A stretch of 64,000 bases of DNA from Echinometra lucunter. Its lineage: Eukaryota > Echinodermata > Echinoidea > Camarodonta > Echinometridae. Under the pieces are notes generated by a model. The model was not told where the DNA came from and made no database searches. It saw nothing but the letters and a program-made list of their open reading frames with translations. The position numbers and the translations under genes are program-made. Shown one piece after another: positions 47,435 to 59,472 of the stretch. Each line of letters starts with the position of its first letter. Within the stretch, counting starts at the first letter, position 1. The stretch spans positions 16,679,757 to 16,743,756 of the forward strand of contig CM057154.1 of assembly GCA_029962745.1 (NCBI GenBank), in the 5' to 3' direction.

Positions 47435-49984
47435 GAGATTACTTCAACTGTTGTTTTTTTTAATAGCTTCTCTACCTTGTTTGTTGCTTTTGTTTTTGTT
47501 TTTGTTTTTGTTTTTTGCTTTGTTGTAGTTTGCTTTTTCTTTGTCAACATATTTTATACAGTTACTATTTAAATGTATCAAATGTAGTATTTTATGACAT
47601 GGAAATAAATAAAGAATTGAACTGAATTGAATTGAATTGTTGTTGTTTTTTAGTATTAACATAAAATTATCAAACTTAACTCTAGCAGGAACCACCCGAC
47701 AACGTCGTACAAGCGTGCTCTGAGACCTTGAAAGATCTGAAGAGTGCAATAGCGAAGTATAATGAGACTTCTTCATTTATCTATCAACCATGTGTGTATT
47801 GTACTTTCTCCAGCCGTAAATAGGTTACAAACAAGTTGTCGTTAGCCGGTTTAAGCTGGTCCAAATACACCATCTAGGGCATGATACGCAATTCAGAACT
47901 ATTTTGAGCCAAGTTTCTCTGGAAATGCAATCAAGTCAAGATTAATTTTGTTATTGCCCGGGGAAGTATTCTTCAGAAATGTCCTAATAATTAATGTATA
48001 AATGGATTATTGTAATGCTTGTAAGATCATGTTGGCATTAATGAAATTAAAAGGGATACCCCATCAAAGTCTTACTTGATCAGTCACATGAGTTAAGTTT
48101 GCTATCATATTAACGTAGTCCAGAAAAAAAAAAATGTTGTCAAACGATTTTCAGTGGGTTATTTAATGTCGTCAATCTAAATGTTTTATCAAAAAGAAAG
48201 AAAAATTCAAGGGAGCACATCAACGCTTGTATATATGGAAAAATGCAAAAAACTTTCGCAACTCTCTTATAGGTAATAAACAATGAAAGATTTTTCTTGA
48301 ACGCAGAGGAATAAAAATCATCTGCAGAAATAGAATCAGGTTTACCAATGAATGGACATAAGCTGCTTTCTTTTTAAACCATTAACCAGTTAACTGTGAT
48401 ATGACATCATTAACATCCGTTTTGGGATTAGCATATCTCTTCCAGCTCTCATTGTATTCAGAAAATCACACATGCCTTCCCGGTTAAAAATCCTTCTTTT
48501 TCTCCTCCTCCAAACTTAGCTCTATTACATACCTCTCTTAGTGCTTCATTTAAATAAACCGCGGCTTATATACCGATGAGAAACAACCCGCGGCGCCTCT
48601 GAAAAGCTATGCGGTGACGCCACCATTCCCACGCATGCGAGCAAGAGCTTAGGCTTACACACTCAGCGATTCGAATTCTAATAATGGATGGCCCATACTT
48701 AAGATTCATTTTCCTACCTAATTGATTTTATGTGTTATGATGGAGATGCGTATGATTTCCCCCTTTATCTTTTTTTTTTTTTTTTGTTTTTTTTTTTTGC
48801 GGAGATGAAGGGGGATGATGTGTTCACTCTACTGTCTTCTTATGGAACCGTGAAAAACATGATCATCTAGTTGATAGATAGTTTTTGGTTCGGCTTCAAA
48901 TGAGTGGGAATATTTTTTAGACTTTGAATTACGTCATATTATACAATAAAGTTTGAACATTTTCTTGCAAATTAATCAAGCTTTTATATTTACCAGATTT
49001 TTTTTTCAAGTTACATAGTTCAAAATGAAGAACTGTAGAGATTTCCAAAACAATGTTTGGAACAAGGCACCATTCGTCACATCGTACGGTACATCTTGAA
49101 GTCGTTATAGAAAATTAGTTCTAAACAGTGCCTTTTCTTTATTTTTGGATCACAATAACAAGTATAAGATGCTTGCGACATGCATCTAAATTATCGCTAG
49201 GGGCAAAGGCCGCGAAAAGATTTTTTGAATGGGATGGAGGCTCAATAAGGCCTGCACCTCAATGTTCGATTGATATACTCTGGGCTAGCATGTGCTTATC
49301 AGCGTTCGGGTACATCTTAGGAGGGTGGAACATTGAAGTGGTCAGAAAAGTGTAGACGATGGCTCCCCTATATTCTTTTTTTTACATCTCAGATATTGTG
49401 TTCAATCATGCAATGTATAAGATCATTACACCAGACAAAAACAACAACAAGGATTTTTTTTTATTTTAATGAAAGGAAATGGAGGGCCGGGGAAGGGAAA
49501 TTGAATAGAAAATGAACGATCCACAAAAAACCCTCCATTCCCCTTCAAATGTATAGCCTAGTTAATTTGCATTTCATCCAAAGAGATGGACCGCCTCTTC
49601 CACATAATACAAAAGACGTTTAACATAATATTGCATGAAAAAGGACATAACCCAAACGGGCCCATCATACCTGAGGCTGTCAACTAGCTATTAAAAAAAA
49701 TTGTTTAGAAATAAGTTTGCATGTCATGATAGTCATAAAACGTCGAGTGTTTCATAATCAGGTAGTCTATCCTTTTGCTAATCTTGTTGTTGGGGTGTCA
49801 TCAGTTGTTGTTGCTGTTGTTGTTGTTGTTTCAAACCACAGAAAATTGGGGGGCCATCAGGCCTCCTCCCACTTACGAAATTTTCGTGATTACTTTGAAA
49901 CTAGTGAAAGTTTCGATGTATAATCCATCTTTTGACCAATGACTTAATTGTTCTGACGTAGAGTGTGAAGGTAAAATACCGGGG
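47435..49984. other. AT-rich stretch, no gene recognised
   Basis: Contains a TTTTTG run at about 47480-47514. A segment ending GACATGGAAATAAATAAAG, then a (TGAAT)n-like run (47600-47640), is shaped like a LINE 3' tail without preceding coding match. Poly-T lies at about 48771-48800, and a short GC-richer patch at 48555-48650. No domain was recognised. Confidence 0.45.
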
Positions 49985-50019
49985 GTGGGTCATCAAGACT
50001 CGTTTTGGATAGCATGTCT

Positions 50020-50310
50020 TCTATGGCCTTCTCTTTCTTTGTCTGTCTTTCTTTGTTTCTTCCTCTTTCTCTCCCTTTCTCTTTTGTTCTTAAATCTGTT
50101 CCCATCGTTTGCTGTATCTCTTCCTATTATGCTCATCGCTATGAATTTAATCTCTCTCTATCTCTCTCTTTCTTTCTCTCTCTCTCTCTCTATTCTCTTC
50201 TCTTTTTCCTTCCCTTTCTCTCTTTACCTTCTTCTCCCCTCACTCTCTTTCTTCCTCTCTCTCTCTCTCTCTCTCTTTCTTCATCTTCTTTCTCTCTTAC
50301 ACACATGTAC
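50020..50310. repeat. Pyrimidine-rich (TTC/TC)n tract
   Basis: Nearly 290 bp dominated by T and C on the plus strand, including pure TC runs at about 50150-50190 and 50256-50278. It yields Leu/Ser-rich pseudo-frames. Confidence 0.85.
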
Positions 50311-50340
50311 ATAGATCTTCTCTCTCACATTTTCTGGATC

Positions 50341-51358
50341 CCTTAATACCTGAACGTCCCACTCCTCTGCCTCGACGAGTCGGCTAAATATATATGGCGA
50401 ACCTTACTCCTTGTTGGGATAACAACAGATTTGTCGCATGTCAGTTGGCGACTTAGCAACCGATTCCAGAGGGAACGGGGCGGAAGAAGACTGTAATATG
50501 CAAGCGCATACACAGATAAAAAGACGACCTCAAAAGAAAACCAAACTATGAAACCAAATACGTATTGATTATCGTCTTCACTTCCCCCCGCGCGCTGTAT
50601 CTCTTTGGCACTGTTTGGAGGGAGAATGATGGGCAACTTCATCATTCCAGAAACGTCTCGAATGCGGTGGGGAAAGTTTCGTGTGAGCTTGATAGATTTA
50701 GTAGTCGAGAAACCCCTCTCTTTTCACCCATGCATCACATCGTGCGGGTGTTGCAAAGCCGTTTAGATAAACCGAGCTTTATACGTTAATCCTAAGTTCG
50801 ACTAACATGTTGCTAATGGGTGTAAACCTGCATTATTTTGTCACGTAGTAAACATAATGGAGTTGTTTGGACTCGGCTGGCAAAACTGGTGAAAACATAA
50901 GCTACAAGTTATCATATCTTATGAAAATCACAATTCAAAATGCGTCGTTGTGCATGTAGATCGATTCTAACTTATTACTTTTCCTTTTTTATTTTGCCAC
51001 ATAAAGTGAAAAAAAGTCGCATGATTTTCTTATTGTTACGTTCAACATCGTTATAGTTTTAGTAGGATTTATCAGTGTGTAAGAATAAAAATGTCCCAAT
51101 TCGATTAAAGATTCCCATATCTTAATTTGTCATCTAAATTTACAGGGTGTGGCTTACTCGTGCTAGAGCCAATGGCCCCATGAGTCAACAATTTAGAGGG
51201 GATTGACGTATTTTGCCTCCAACATAAACTGTTCAATATCTTGTCCTTTGCAAACGAGTGAGCGCAAGAGCGAAAACTGCCGTCCCTATATATTATACGG
51301 AAAATGTACATTTTTCATTTTGGTACGGGAATTTTTTCTTTCTTTTCCTTGGCGTAGA
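50341..51358. other. Unique, partly GC-richer stretch, no gene recognised
   Basis: 50380-50790 is visibly less AT-rich than its surroundings and open for 75-100 codons on each strand. The peptides show no recognisable family. The rest is AT-rich. Confidence 0.4.
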
Positions 51359-51395
51359 TTTTTTTTTTTTTTTTTTTTTTTTTGGGGGGGGGGGG
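51359..51395. repeat. Poly-T followed by poly-G
   Basis: About 25 T directly joined to about 12 G. A similar T-then-G junction occurs at 55067-55105. Confidence 0.95.
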
Positions 51396-51841
51396 AGGGG
51401 TGCAGCCTCAGACGTTCTGCATTGGGTTGAGACGCCACTATATTACTGCAAATGTAGATCCTTGTTGCAACTTCCCTTTATTCGAAGATTCAAGCAAATC
51501 CACCTTTTACAAAACACCAACAAACAGACAAGCGCAGAGAATTTTTGTTTGAAATATATGAAGCTAGTGTATATCTCTAGCGATCCATTTCCTTTATTGT
51601 CCTTCTCTAATTTCTAGTATTCATTTACCTCTACAGGTTCTCGACCCCCCCCCCCCCCCACCACTGCTCACTCTCTCGCCTTCTTTCCTCATCTCCTCAG
51701 CTAGTAATTTTAATTCGATGGCTTATTATTTTGTTAGCTACAGTTCCTCAGTTAAGATCTATGCATCAAACGAGAAAATCAAACTGGGTAAAATTCATAC
51801 TGAACTGGAGTTTAATAGGTTCTTGCGCAACCGTCTTGCAT

Positions 51842-51870
51842 TGATGATGATGATGATGATGGTGGTGGTG
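51842..51870. repeat. (GAT)n/(GGT)n short tract
   Basis: About eight GAT units followed by three GGT units. Confidence 0.85.
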
Positions 51871-51944
51871 ATTCTTCACAGCATTTGTATTGCTTCATAT
51901 ACCCGTTTCAAAAAACAGTCAAAGGTGAGGATTAATCCAAAAAA

Positions 51945-53042
51945 GTTAGCATTTAATGTCTGATGAAAGATTCGAGTCTTCAGCGAAGCTTTGAAGTGAT
52001 CTATAGACTGTCAATTTCGCGAAGAAAATGATGGGAGGGAGTTCCGCAGGCTACGAGCAATAGAGGAAAATGCCCGATCTCCATAACCCTTGAGATATGC
52101 AATGGGCATCAAGAGTAAGGCCAGATGAGCAAAGGCCAGGGCGAGGATGACGCCACTCAATTAGAAAAGACACATACCCCGGGGCCTGACAAAGAATGGC
52201 CTTAAAAGTGAGCAATAGGACCTTGAATTCAATTCTGTTCTTGACCAGAAGCCAATGCAGCTCAGCCAGAACAAGAGTGATGTGATCTTGGTTCATCAGC
52301 CCAGTGAGCTAGAAGTCTGATCAAGGTTGCAGAAGGAATGCCAGCTAGAAAACTGTTACAGAAATCAAGTCTCTATGAAATGAGTGAATCAAAGAACCTC
52401 TCGGCTGCCGTCCTCGTAAGCAATGGTCTAATAGCTGCAATGTTACGAAGCTGGAGGGAATCATTCTGACATACCTGTGAAATGTGCCTGTCCATTTTCA
52501 TGGACTGGTCAAAGTACACCCCAAGGTTACGTGCGCCTACCGTAGGAGAGACAGACACATTGCAAACTTGGATAGACAGTCTTGTCATCATTGAATTTCA
52601 TGAAATTCTTCACTATCCACTGTCAGATATCTGCAAGGCACAAGGTCATCCTTGTAGCTACGGTTTTCCATCAGTTGCCACTCTTGGAGCAAATGTCTCA
52701 TACAGCTGGGAGTCATCTGCGTAGAAGTGGACTTCTATGTCATGTTGACGGGCTATGTTCCTAAGAGGGAAAGTGTACATGTGAAGAGTATCGGTCCGAG
52801 GACGGAACCCTGTGGAACGTCATAGGTCAGGAAAGCCTCCTCTGACACAGTTCCTTTGATGTTCACAGCCTGTCGTCTACAGTGAAGGTAAGACCTGAAC
52901 CATTCTAGGGCAGTGGCATCAATCTTGCAACCTTGTTGCAGCCGCTGGAGGATTTTGTGATCAATCGTGTCAAATGCAGCTGTGTCCATAAGAATTACCG
53001 TTGCTGCTTTCTTGTTGTCGACCGCCCTCAAGATTATGTTTC
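51945..53042 (-). pseudogene. Broken reverse transcriptase of a CR1/L2-like non-LTR retrotransposon
   Basis: Read on the minus strand from 53042, successive frames give the later part of a LINE reverse transcriptase. They include VILMDTAAFDTIDH (catalytic block A, with one residue fewer than the usual DLSAAFDT), then WFRSYL, then DVPQGSVLGPILFT (about 52780-52821). A frameshift near 52778 follows, then FYADDSQLYE (the YADD active site at 52712-52723). Next come an in-frame stop and another break near 52590-52620, then LGVYFDQSMKMDRHIS, then LDFCNSFLAGIP near 52350. After a deletion come LHWLLVKNRIEFKVLLLTF and, at the left end, LRNSLPS and a FKASLKTRIF-like tail. The order and motifs fit CR1/L2-clade elements. 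The endonuclease and the first part of the RT are missing, so the copy is 5'-truncated, as is common for LINEs, and cannot be active. The flanking 3' UTR was not recognised. Confidence 0.9.
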
Positions 53043-53192
53043 AGAATGGCAGTCTAAGAATTCCTTGACTCGACTTCTCTGCTTTTTGCTTTTGGGGTTT
53101 TCTTTAAAAGTTGTTTATCAACTGAAGCCTTAGTCCGCCTCCAATGTTTATTTTCATCTGCCCTGTACATTGTTCTGAAAAACAAGTAACCC

Positions 53193-53577
53193 GGGGGGGG
53201 GGGGGGGTCACAAAGCTGTGCCAGAAGATACGCTTGACTTTAAGAATGACTTGAACATTGAATACCAAATTGTATTCTCCGTCATATCTAATGGCATAAG
53301 CTAATGTTGAACCATCTATTCAGATTTACGTTATTATCATTAGCAAAATATTTTTGATATGAAGTATTATATGAAGTATTATACTTCATATCAAAAATTT
53401 AAAAAATATGAAGTATTATACTTCATAAAAAAAAAACTATAATAGTTTTTTTTTCCCAACAATTTAATTTAGATTACGGGAAATACAGTCACACTTTGTT
53501 AAAGCAAGAGGAACAACTTTGGGCATTCCATTTGGCTGTTCATATTTAACTTTATGCACAGCTTTGTGAAACACCCC
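53193..53577. mobile_element. ~0.38-kb TIR element related to the CACAAAG MITE, with nested hairpins
   Basis: A poly-G run (53193-53207) followed by TCACAAAGCTGTGC is inverted at the right end as GCACAGCTTTGTGAAACACCCC. This is close to the termini of the 35.1-kb MITE. The interior holds a cluster of palindromes at 53351-53454. Arms TTTTTGATATGAAG and CTTCATATCAAAAA pair at 53351-53364 and 53384-53397. The 20-nt core TATGAAGTAT(T)ATACTTCAT occurs twice (53370-53389 and 53407-53426). An A8-CTAT..ATAG-T8 hairpin ends at 53454. Confidence 0.65.
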
Positions 53578-54483
53578 TTGGACTGTATTTTACTCTTTTT
53601 GTTTTTATTTTTTGCTGTTATTTTTTGTGTTTTTTTTTTTTTTTTTATTTTGCTTTTCTGAAATTGAAGAAGAAAGTATGTAGTCAAGAAATGTCCTCTT
53701 AGACATGTAAGATAGGTCATAAAGGAGATTGGAATTAGGTGCGCCATTAGAAATGCTTCCGATGGTTAAGGTTAAGGAGTGTTGGTTGAAGTAATAAGTG
53801 TTGTTGAAGTACCAAGTCTTAGGAGAAGTTGGGGCGAGGGAGGGGATCGAGGGGTAATAGTTAACATGATTAATTTCGGAAGCAACCGTACAATTTGGTG
53901 GCAGGAGTTTCTCTTAATACTACTGAATATTTTATCACTGCTGTGTTTACAAGAGGCAGTATTCATGACTTAGTTATAATTTACTAAACTGAAAGTTTTC
54001 CCACTTTTGAAATATTTATCACTGTGTAACTTGAGGTTCCCGTAATGACTAAGAGTGTATACAAAACTCCCACTTCCATAACAAATCTGGTATCAATTTC
54101 TATGATATCTCAGGTTTGAACACACCCTTCCCCCTGCACTTTTCAGTGGGGTATGGTTCCAATCATTAAGGTGGACTGATAAAAGGGGATGGGGAAGGTG
54201 GGGCAACAGTCCTGATCTGAGCAAAATATACTTATAATAGGGGTGAGGGAGGGGTCGTAAGAACTTCTTTTTACAATCCCTCCCCCCCCCCCTCTCCAGT
54301 TCCTCCCCTCGTCAGTCAACTAGGGGGTGCCCCTATGCTCCCGTAGCTTTGCCACGCAGTAATTCGCATTTAGTGCTTTTATCTAGTCCTAGAAATTGTT
54401 TAAAAGTTCTTGGAATTGCTATGAAACATGATCACTTTATGAAGATTAAAATTTCATTCTTACAAAAACAGATTTTTATTTAG
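53578..54483. other. AT-rich stretch, no gene recognised
   Basis: Contains a poly-T run around 53629-53647 and C-rich/G-rich patches at about 54120-54330. Short frames at 53772-53973 are unrecognised. Confidence 0.45.
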
Positions 54484-54755
54484 AAGTCTTTCTCTTTATG
54501 TCGTTGTGCGAAAGTACGCTTCCGGAACGCAAAATACAAAAATGCCAAGATTAAAATGTCTATTTTGAAATATTGGAACAGAATTTTAGCAAAGATCATA
54601 TCACATGAAGAACGTATATCAATTTACAAAGTTTAAGACGTGCTGCCTGTGAAATTATCAATCAATGTTTGAAAAATTTAATTTTTAATAATTTTCCATC
54701 TTGCATTCCGGACGCGTTCTTTCGCACAACGACATAAAGATAAGAAATCTTGCTA
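54484..54755. mobile_element. ~0.26-kb TIR element with ~38-bp inverted ends
   Basis: The strong inverted pair is 54494-54532 (CTTTATGTCGTTGTGCGAAA, then GTACGCTTCCGGAACGCAA) against 54701-54739 (TTGCATTCCGGACGCGTTCT, then TTCGCACAACGACATAAAG), with about 35 of 39 positions matching. Looser pairing extends about 10-15 bp further out on each side. The interior is AT-rich and non-coding. The target duplication is unclear. Confidence 0.8.
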
Positions 54756-55051
54756 TACAAAAGCAGAGCTATACAAACTGGGCATGAATTACAATACTGC
54801 AAGCAGACCGATTAATTTCGAGAAAAGTTTTATTTCTCATGTTTCTCGAAATCGACTTAACGTACTGAACGATAAAAGACAAACAAACAAACAAAAGTAA
54901 GTCTTTAGAATTCCTGTTATCGGATCTCATATAGAAAAAACCGTCTTTATCTTCAATAACATTGATTGTATATAAAAAAATAGGAAACTTGCACTGTTTT
55001 AGGATATCCATATTCAAGCTAATAAAATTTTTCTCTCTTTGTCGCTGTCTT

Positions 55052-55085
<34 letters not shown>

Positions 55086-56300
55086 TTTTGGGGGGGGGGG
55101 GGGGGTTATCTTCCTGTCCTTGACCGGACTCAGAGCTTAAAGTTACGAGAAAAGAGCTACGCTTTTCTTTTAATATCAGAAAGGAAAAGAAAGACAAGAT
55201 TTACAGAAAACACAGTTCTAACAGAAAAAGAAAAACTTCCGGCCACAACATTCACCGCTGGGCTATCCATTTATAACTGTCTTTCTAACTACTGCATCAC
55301 AACTCCCAAGCCGCTCCGTATATCAAAAGAGAACTACAATACACACTGCAGGAGCAAATATGCATTTCCAAAATTAGAGGAATTGTACGAAGGAAAAGTC
55401 GGGAAAAAAATCGACGGAGGCCTCTGGGCATTACGAAGGAGAAGAATGGATGGAATTCCAGCGAACATCGGATAAGTTGATTTTTTTTCTTTCTCCCTCT
55501 CTTTCGGCCGGAAAAAAGAGTCGATGTTAAATTGGTACGGATTTAGAAGAAACTCTGTCTGACCGGAAGTAAAAATCACCGATGTTTACAACAAGTAAAA
55601 GATGTCGGCCAATCCGGTGCTCCGTATGATGAAATGCTTACCCCGCTTGCCCTCAAACTGAAGTAGTCCAATTTCGAAGGGTATCGAAAACAGACTGCTT
55701 CCGTCTGAAATAACAACATACAGGAATTTTTTCACTTCCGGAATAATATTTTTGTTTTGACGGACTGCTTATTATCATGTCTTTTCAACATTTTTTTGTG
55801 GTTGTTGCCAGAATGGCAACTTACCAAATGATATTACATAAAACGAAAAGATATATAGGAACACTAAAATTGTTATAAGTGTATTATATCTCTCCATTTT
55901 CAAATTTAATGAATTTCAGTGTAATCCTTATTTAGAATATAAATAACGTGAAAGATCAATTCTCCGGTGATATTTATCTAAAATCTAAATTTCTTAGACT
56001 TTCTTAGAATTCGATTAAAAATCTTAATCTAACAGATTTCAAATCAATCTCAATGATTATGATTTCAAATCTAATTTTGGTGTTGTCCCTAATAACGATC
56101 CTGAAAATAATTTCTTATATAAGAAAATTCAAAGTGTACATGGTTATGTTTTTATCTGCCATGACAAAGACGAATGCACGTCACTGACCATGCAGGGGCG
56201 GACTGGTGCTAGAATTCGGTTCGGGAATTTCGACCTATAAAACTAGTCCTCAGATCACAAATAGACCAGCCCTCTAGCCAAAATATGAGAAGCTTATTCC
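54756..56300. other. Stretch without recognised gene; contains poly-T/poly-G junction
   Basis: A run of about 23 T joins about 16 G at 55067-55105. 55105-55480 is open on the plus strand and shows no family signature. 55480-55740 is somewhat GC-richer with repeated GGCCGG and CTTCCG motifs. The remainder is AT-rich. Confidence 0.45.
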
Positions 56301-56613
56301 CAAAAGGCGCTAAATCCGTTTTTCACCGAAACCAAGGCGGTGGGTCGGACTAGATGCTTGTTCCATATGCGTTTCAATGTAACTCATTTGAATATTTGAA
56401 AAAAAATCAGGACAGTAGAAGAAATGTTTTTTTTTAAATGTTTATTTCCAAAAGGCGCTAAATCCACATTGCGAAAATCGAGAATTTTTTTTAGAAACCG
56501 TTTTCCTCCTTCGATGCATCAAAACTTTTGACAGTTACAAGTACCAACATTAGTCATCTATAGAATGAGAATGAAAGAAATCCTGCATAAGGAGTACTTT
56601 TTTCTAGTATTTG

Positions 56614-56667
<54 letters not shown>

Positions 56668-56715
56668 TTATTTGTACGGATTTAGCGCCTTTCGGATTTT
56701 TTTTCGCAACATTCG
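56301..56715. repeat. Three copies of AAAGGCGCTAAATCC, two direct and one inverted
   Basis: CAAAAGGCGCTAAATCC occurs at about 56301-56318 and 56449-56466 on the plus strand and inverted (GGATTTAGCGCCTTT) at about 56676-56690. The second and third copies extend as an inverted pair: CACATTGCGAAAATCGAG against GATTTTTTTTCGCAACATTCGAG-like sequence. A (TA)n tract lies between. It may be the remains of a small fold-back element. Confidence 0.6.
56618..56664. repeat. (TA)n microsatellite
   Basis: About 23 TA units. Confidence 0.96.
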
Positions 56716-56880
56716 AGTTCATGTGTAAAATGGAAAGATTTTTTTTTTTTTTTGTTAATATTACTCGTGCATTTATTTAGATGTCTAATGCTATTACTTC
56801 AAACAGTGAAGAAGGAAGTTGCATTAAATGAAAAGTGGATTTATTCCTTATTTTATTATTACTTACTTTATTATTATGAT

Positions 56881-56951
<71 letters not shown>
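56881..56951. repeat. (TAC)n microsatellite, probable SINE tail
   Basis: About 23 TAC units on the plus strand, that is (GTA)n on the minus strand. It directly abuts the SINE-like block at 56952-57070. Confidence 0.95.
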
Positions 56952-57070
56952 ATTATTCGGCGTCATCCTGGGCCTGGGAGAGGAAAAGCGCGCTTAATCA
57001 CTGTGACCCTCGGATCTTTCCTCCCGTTTTAACTTGCTGGGATGTGCAGGTGTACCACTACACCGGGCTT
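56952..57070 (-). mobile_element. SINE-like block with trinucleotide tail, minus strand
   Basis: Read on the minus strand, AGCCCGGTGTAGTGGTACAC (near 57066) resembles a tRNA-type A box. The downstream part GGGTCACAGTGATTAAGCGC, then GCTTTTCC, is shared with 63251-63324. Both copies end in a long trinucleotide microsatellite in the same relative position. A second A-box-like string (GTGATTAAGCGC) lies in the shared block, so the exact head is uncertain. Confidence 0.55.
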
Positions 57071-58998
57071 TCCCCCTACTCTTCTTCGAAATAGTGCAAT
57101 GGGTTCTTAACGCTTTTGGAAATCAACTTTTCATATCGAATGAACCCTTTGACTGAGAGTGAAGTAAATGAACCACCACACAACGCCCCCCCCCCCCCCC
57201 TCCCCCCCCCCACCCACACACATATTGCTGAATGCATCGTAAATAGTGAGCACATATAACTGGTTTAAAAAGAAAAGGAATACTCCCGGTAAATGATTCA
57301 TTAGCAAAAGTGGAATTATGTGAAACATTCTGAACGGAAGCTGAAGGACAAAATATGCAAAATTATTTGACTAAAACTTTAAAAGTTATTATTTGAAATC
57401 ACTGCAAAAACGATAGGAAGCAAGATGATATAATTATACTAATATGGTGACAATGACAGTTTCTTTCGAGTTACTCCTCTGATTGTATCTGCTATTCCTC
57501 CCCCGCTACAGAAACGAAATCCAGTCATTCTAATTGAAAATAAAAATTGATTTTTCCCCTTAAGGAAGGGTGATCATTTTACTTAAAGACATAGTTCCAT
57601 GTGCACTTTGTCATAGTTCCATACACCAGTCTAGGTGACGTTCACATGCGATATGTGTACCAAAAAAAGTCTTGTACGCAGCGAACATGGTGTTACAGTT
57701 TGGAATATGCTGCGACAGAAGGCGTTCAGTCATCGTCCGGATGCCGTCGTTATGATGAGTATAATTGTAACTTTTGCTTTCAGCATGAAGATTTACGACG
57801 GTTTTTTTTTTTTTTTTTTTTTTACATTTTCATTTTTTCATGTTCATTTTTCATTTCTTTCCTCTTTCCTCCAATTTTTGTACGAGTGAGTGTATTACCT
57901 AAAAATTATTCGTCTTGAAAGAGGAGACATATCGTGAAACAGACAAATAGTGGTAATAAGATCTTTCACCATGAATAGGTGTCTTTATCACTTTCAAGTA
58001 TTTCTCTACAATATCTTTAGTCGAATTTAATTCTATATTTACAACCAATTGAAATTACATTTCAGTTCGATACCACAATCTTCACATGCAGGAGGTAATG
58101 ATATATCTTTAATTCAACGAGCAAGAGAAATCACTTAGAGATGTTGTTGTTTTAGATTTGGAGCTTTGTAATGGGTCTGATATCATCCATTTCTTGTCTA
58201 TTTAATTCATTTCATATAATTGATTTTTGCGGGGGTGTTAAGCGAGGGCAGCACCAGAATTTTAAAAATGCGCTATTGTGGCTAACAGTGATCAAAATAT
58301 AAGATAAAAACGAATATCATTTGGCCACTCCGCTGCCCGAATATAAGGAAACGGTTGCCCAGGCCATGTCAATGCTGATAATGTTATTTTCGAAATAAGG
58401 GGAAGGGGCTGCAGTCCTCAGATCCCCTTCTCCCCTCATACGCTAATGTTTTATTTTCTTTCTTGTTTTGTGTTTTCTTGAAAGCAGGTCATTTGGACTT
58501 TAATAAGGTTTCTTAAAACGCTGAATACTACAAAGTCATTAGGCATAACAAACCATTTTCGAGAGTTGGACATTTTAGAGACGAGATCAGTGCAGATGTG
58601 AATTTCCCCATGTAGGCCAGGCCCTATGTATATGCTTCATGAAAATAAATTTATGGAATTTCTATCAACTTGAACTTGAGGTTGAACTCATGATGGTCTC
58701 ATATAGATTATACAGAGAGATTAGCAGAAGAGAAGTCTACTGAATACTACGATACAGGCATAAATCAAAGAATTAAATTTCATTGTTCAATCATGATCGA
58801 TTGTAGCAACCGTTCAGTGAATTCACCTTCCTCGGCGATACTCAATCAAGATTACATGCCTATAATCAACAAACGATAATCGTTTGCTGTGGGCGATTGC
58901 ATGACAAAACGAGACGTGGTATTACGTTGCAGAAACAGATCATTACCAAAAGACTGATCCGTGACGGATGTAGAGTGGGGCGTCGGGACCACCTCTAT

Positions 58999-59006
<8 letters not shown>
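57071..59006. other. AT-rich stretch, no gene recognised
   Basis: Holds a C-rich run at about 57186-57212 and poly-T at 57802-57823. Frames at 57601-57918 and 58852-59091 are unrecognised and run into homopolymer or TC tracts. Confidence 0.45.
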
Positions 59007-59048
<42 letters not shown>

Positions 59049-59063
59049 CCCCTCTCTCTCTCT
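59007..59063. repeat. (TC)n microsatellite
   Basis: About 57 bp of TC with a CCCC interruption, preceded by poly-C at about 59000. Confidence 0.94.
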
Positions 59064-59472
59064 GTTTTGGCAAACTCCACTGAGCTTGCAACAGTTGGGT
59101 ATAGTCCCCACTTTTTAAAATGCTTTTCGTTGCACAAGTAATAGTCTGTTTTATTGCATGGGATAAATAAGATCGGAGTATATTTTTGTCAAGCTCTTGA
59201 TTGTAATACCGCCATCACCAGTGCGTTAGTTGAATGGTTCGGTTATACATGCAATGTCGCAGCGGGCGCTCGTCAGTTATTTCCTGTAGAGTACCTACAT
59301 AAAGAGAGTAGCGACATAGGGGGACCGGAATTTGATGGTCACGTGACTCCTGGCGCCATTTTGTTTCACTCCGCAGCATACCGCGATTGTGATATCGTAC
59401 TGTACTTGGGTATAAACTGAAGTTCTTAGTTTCCAATTTCAAACTTGGCCAAATAGACTTATTTCTGTTTGT

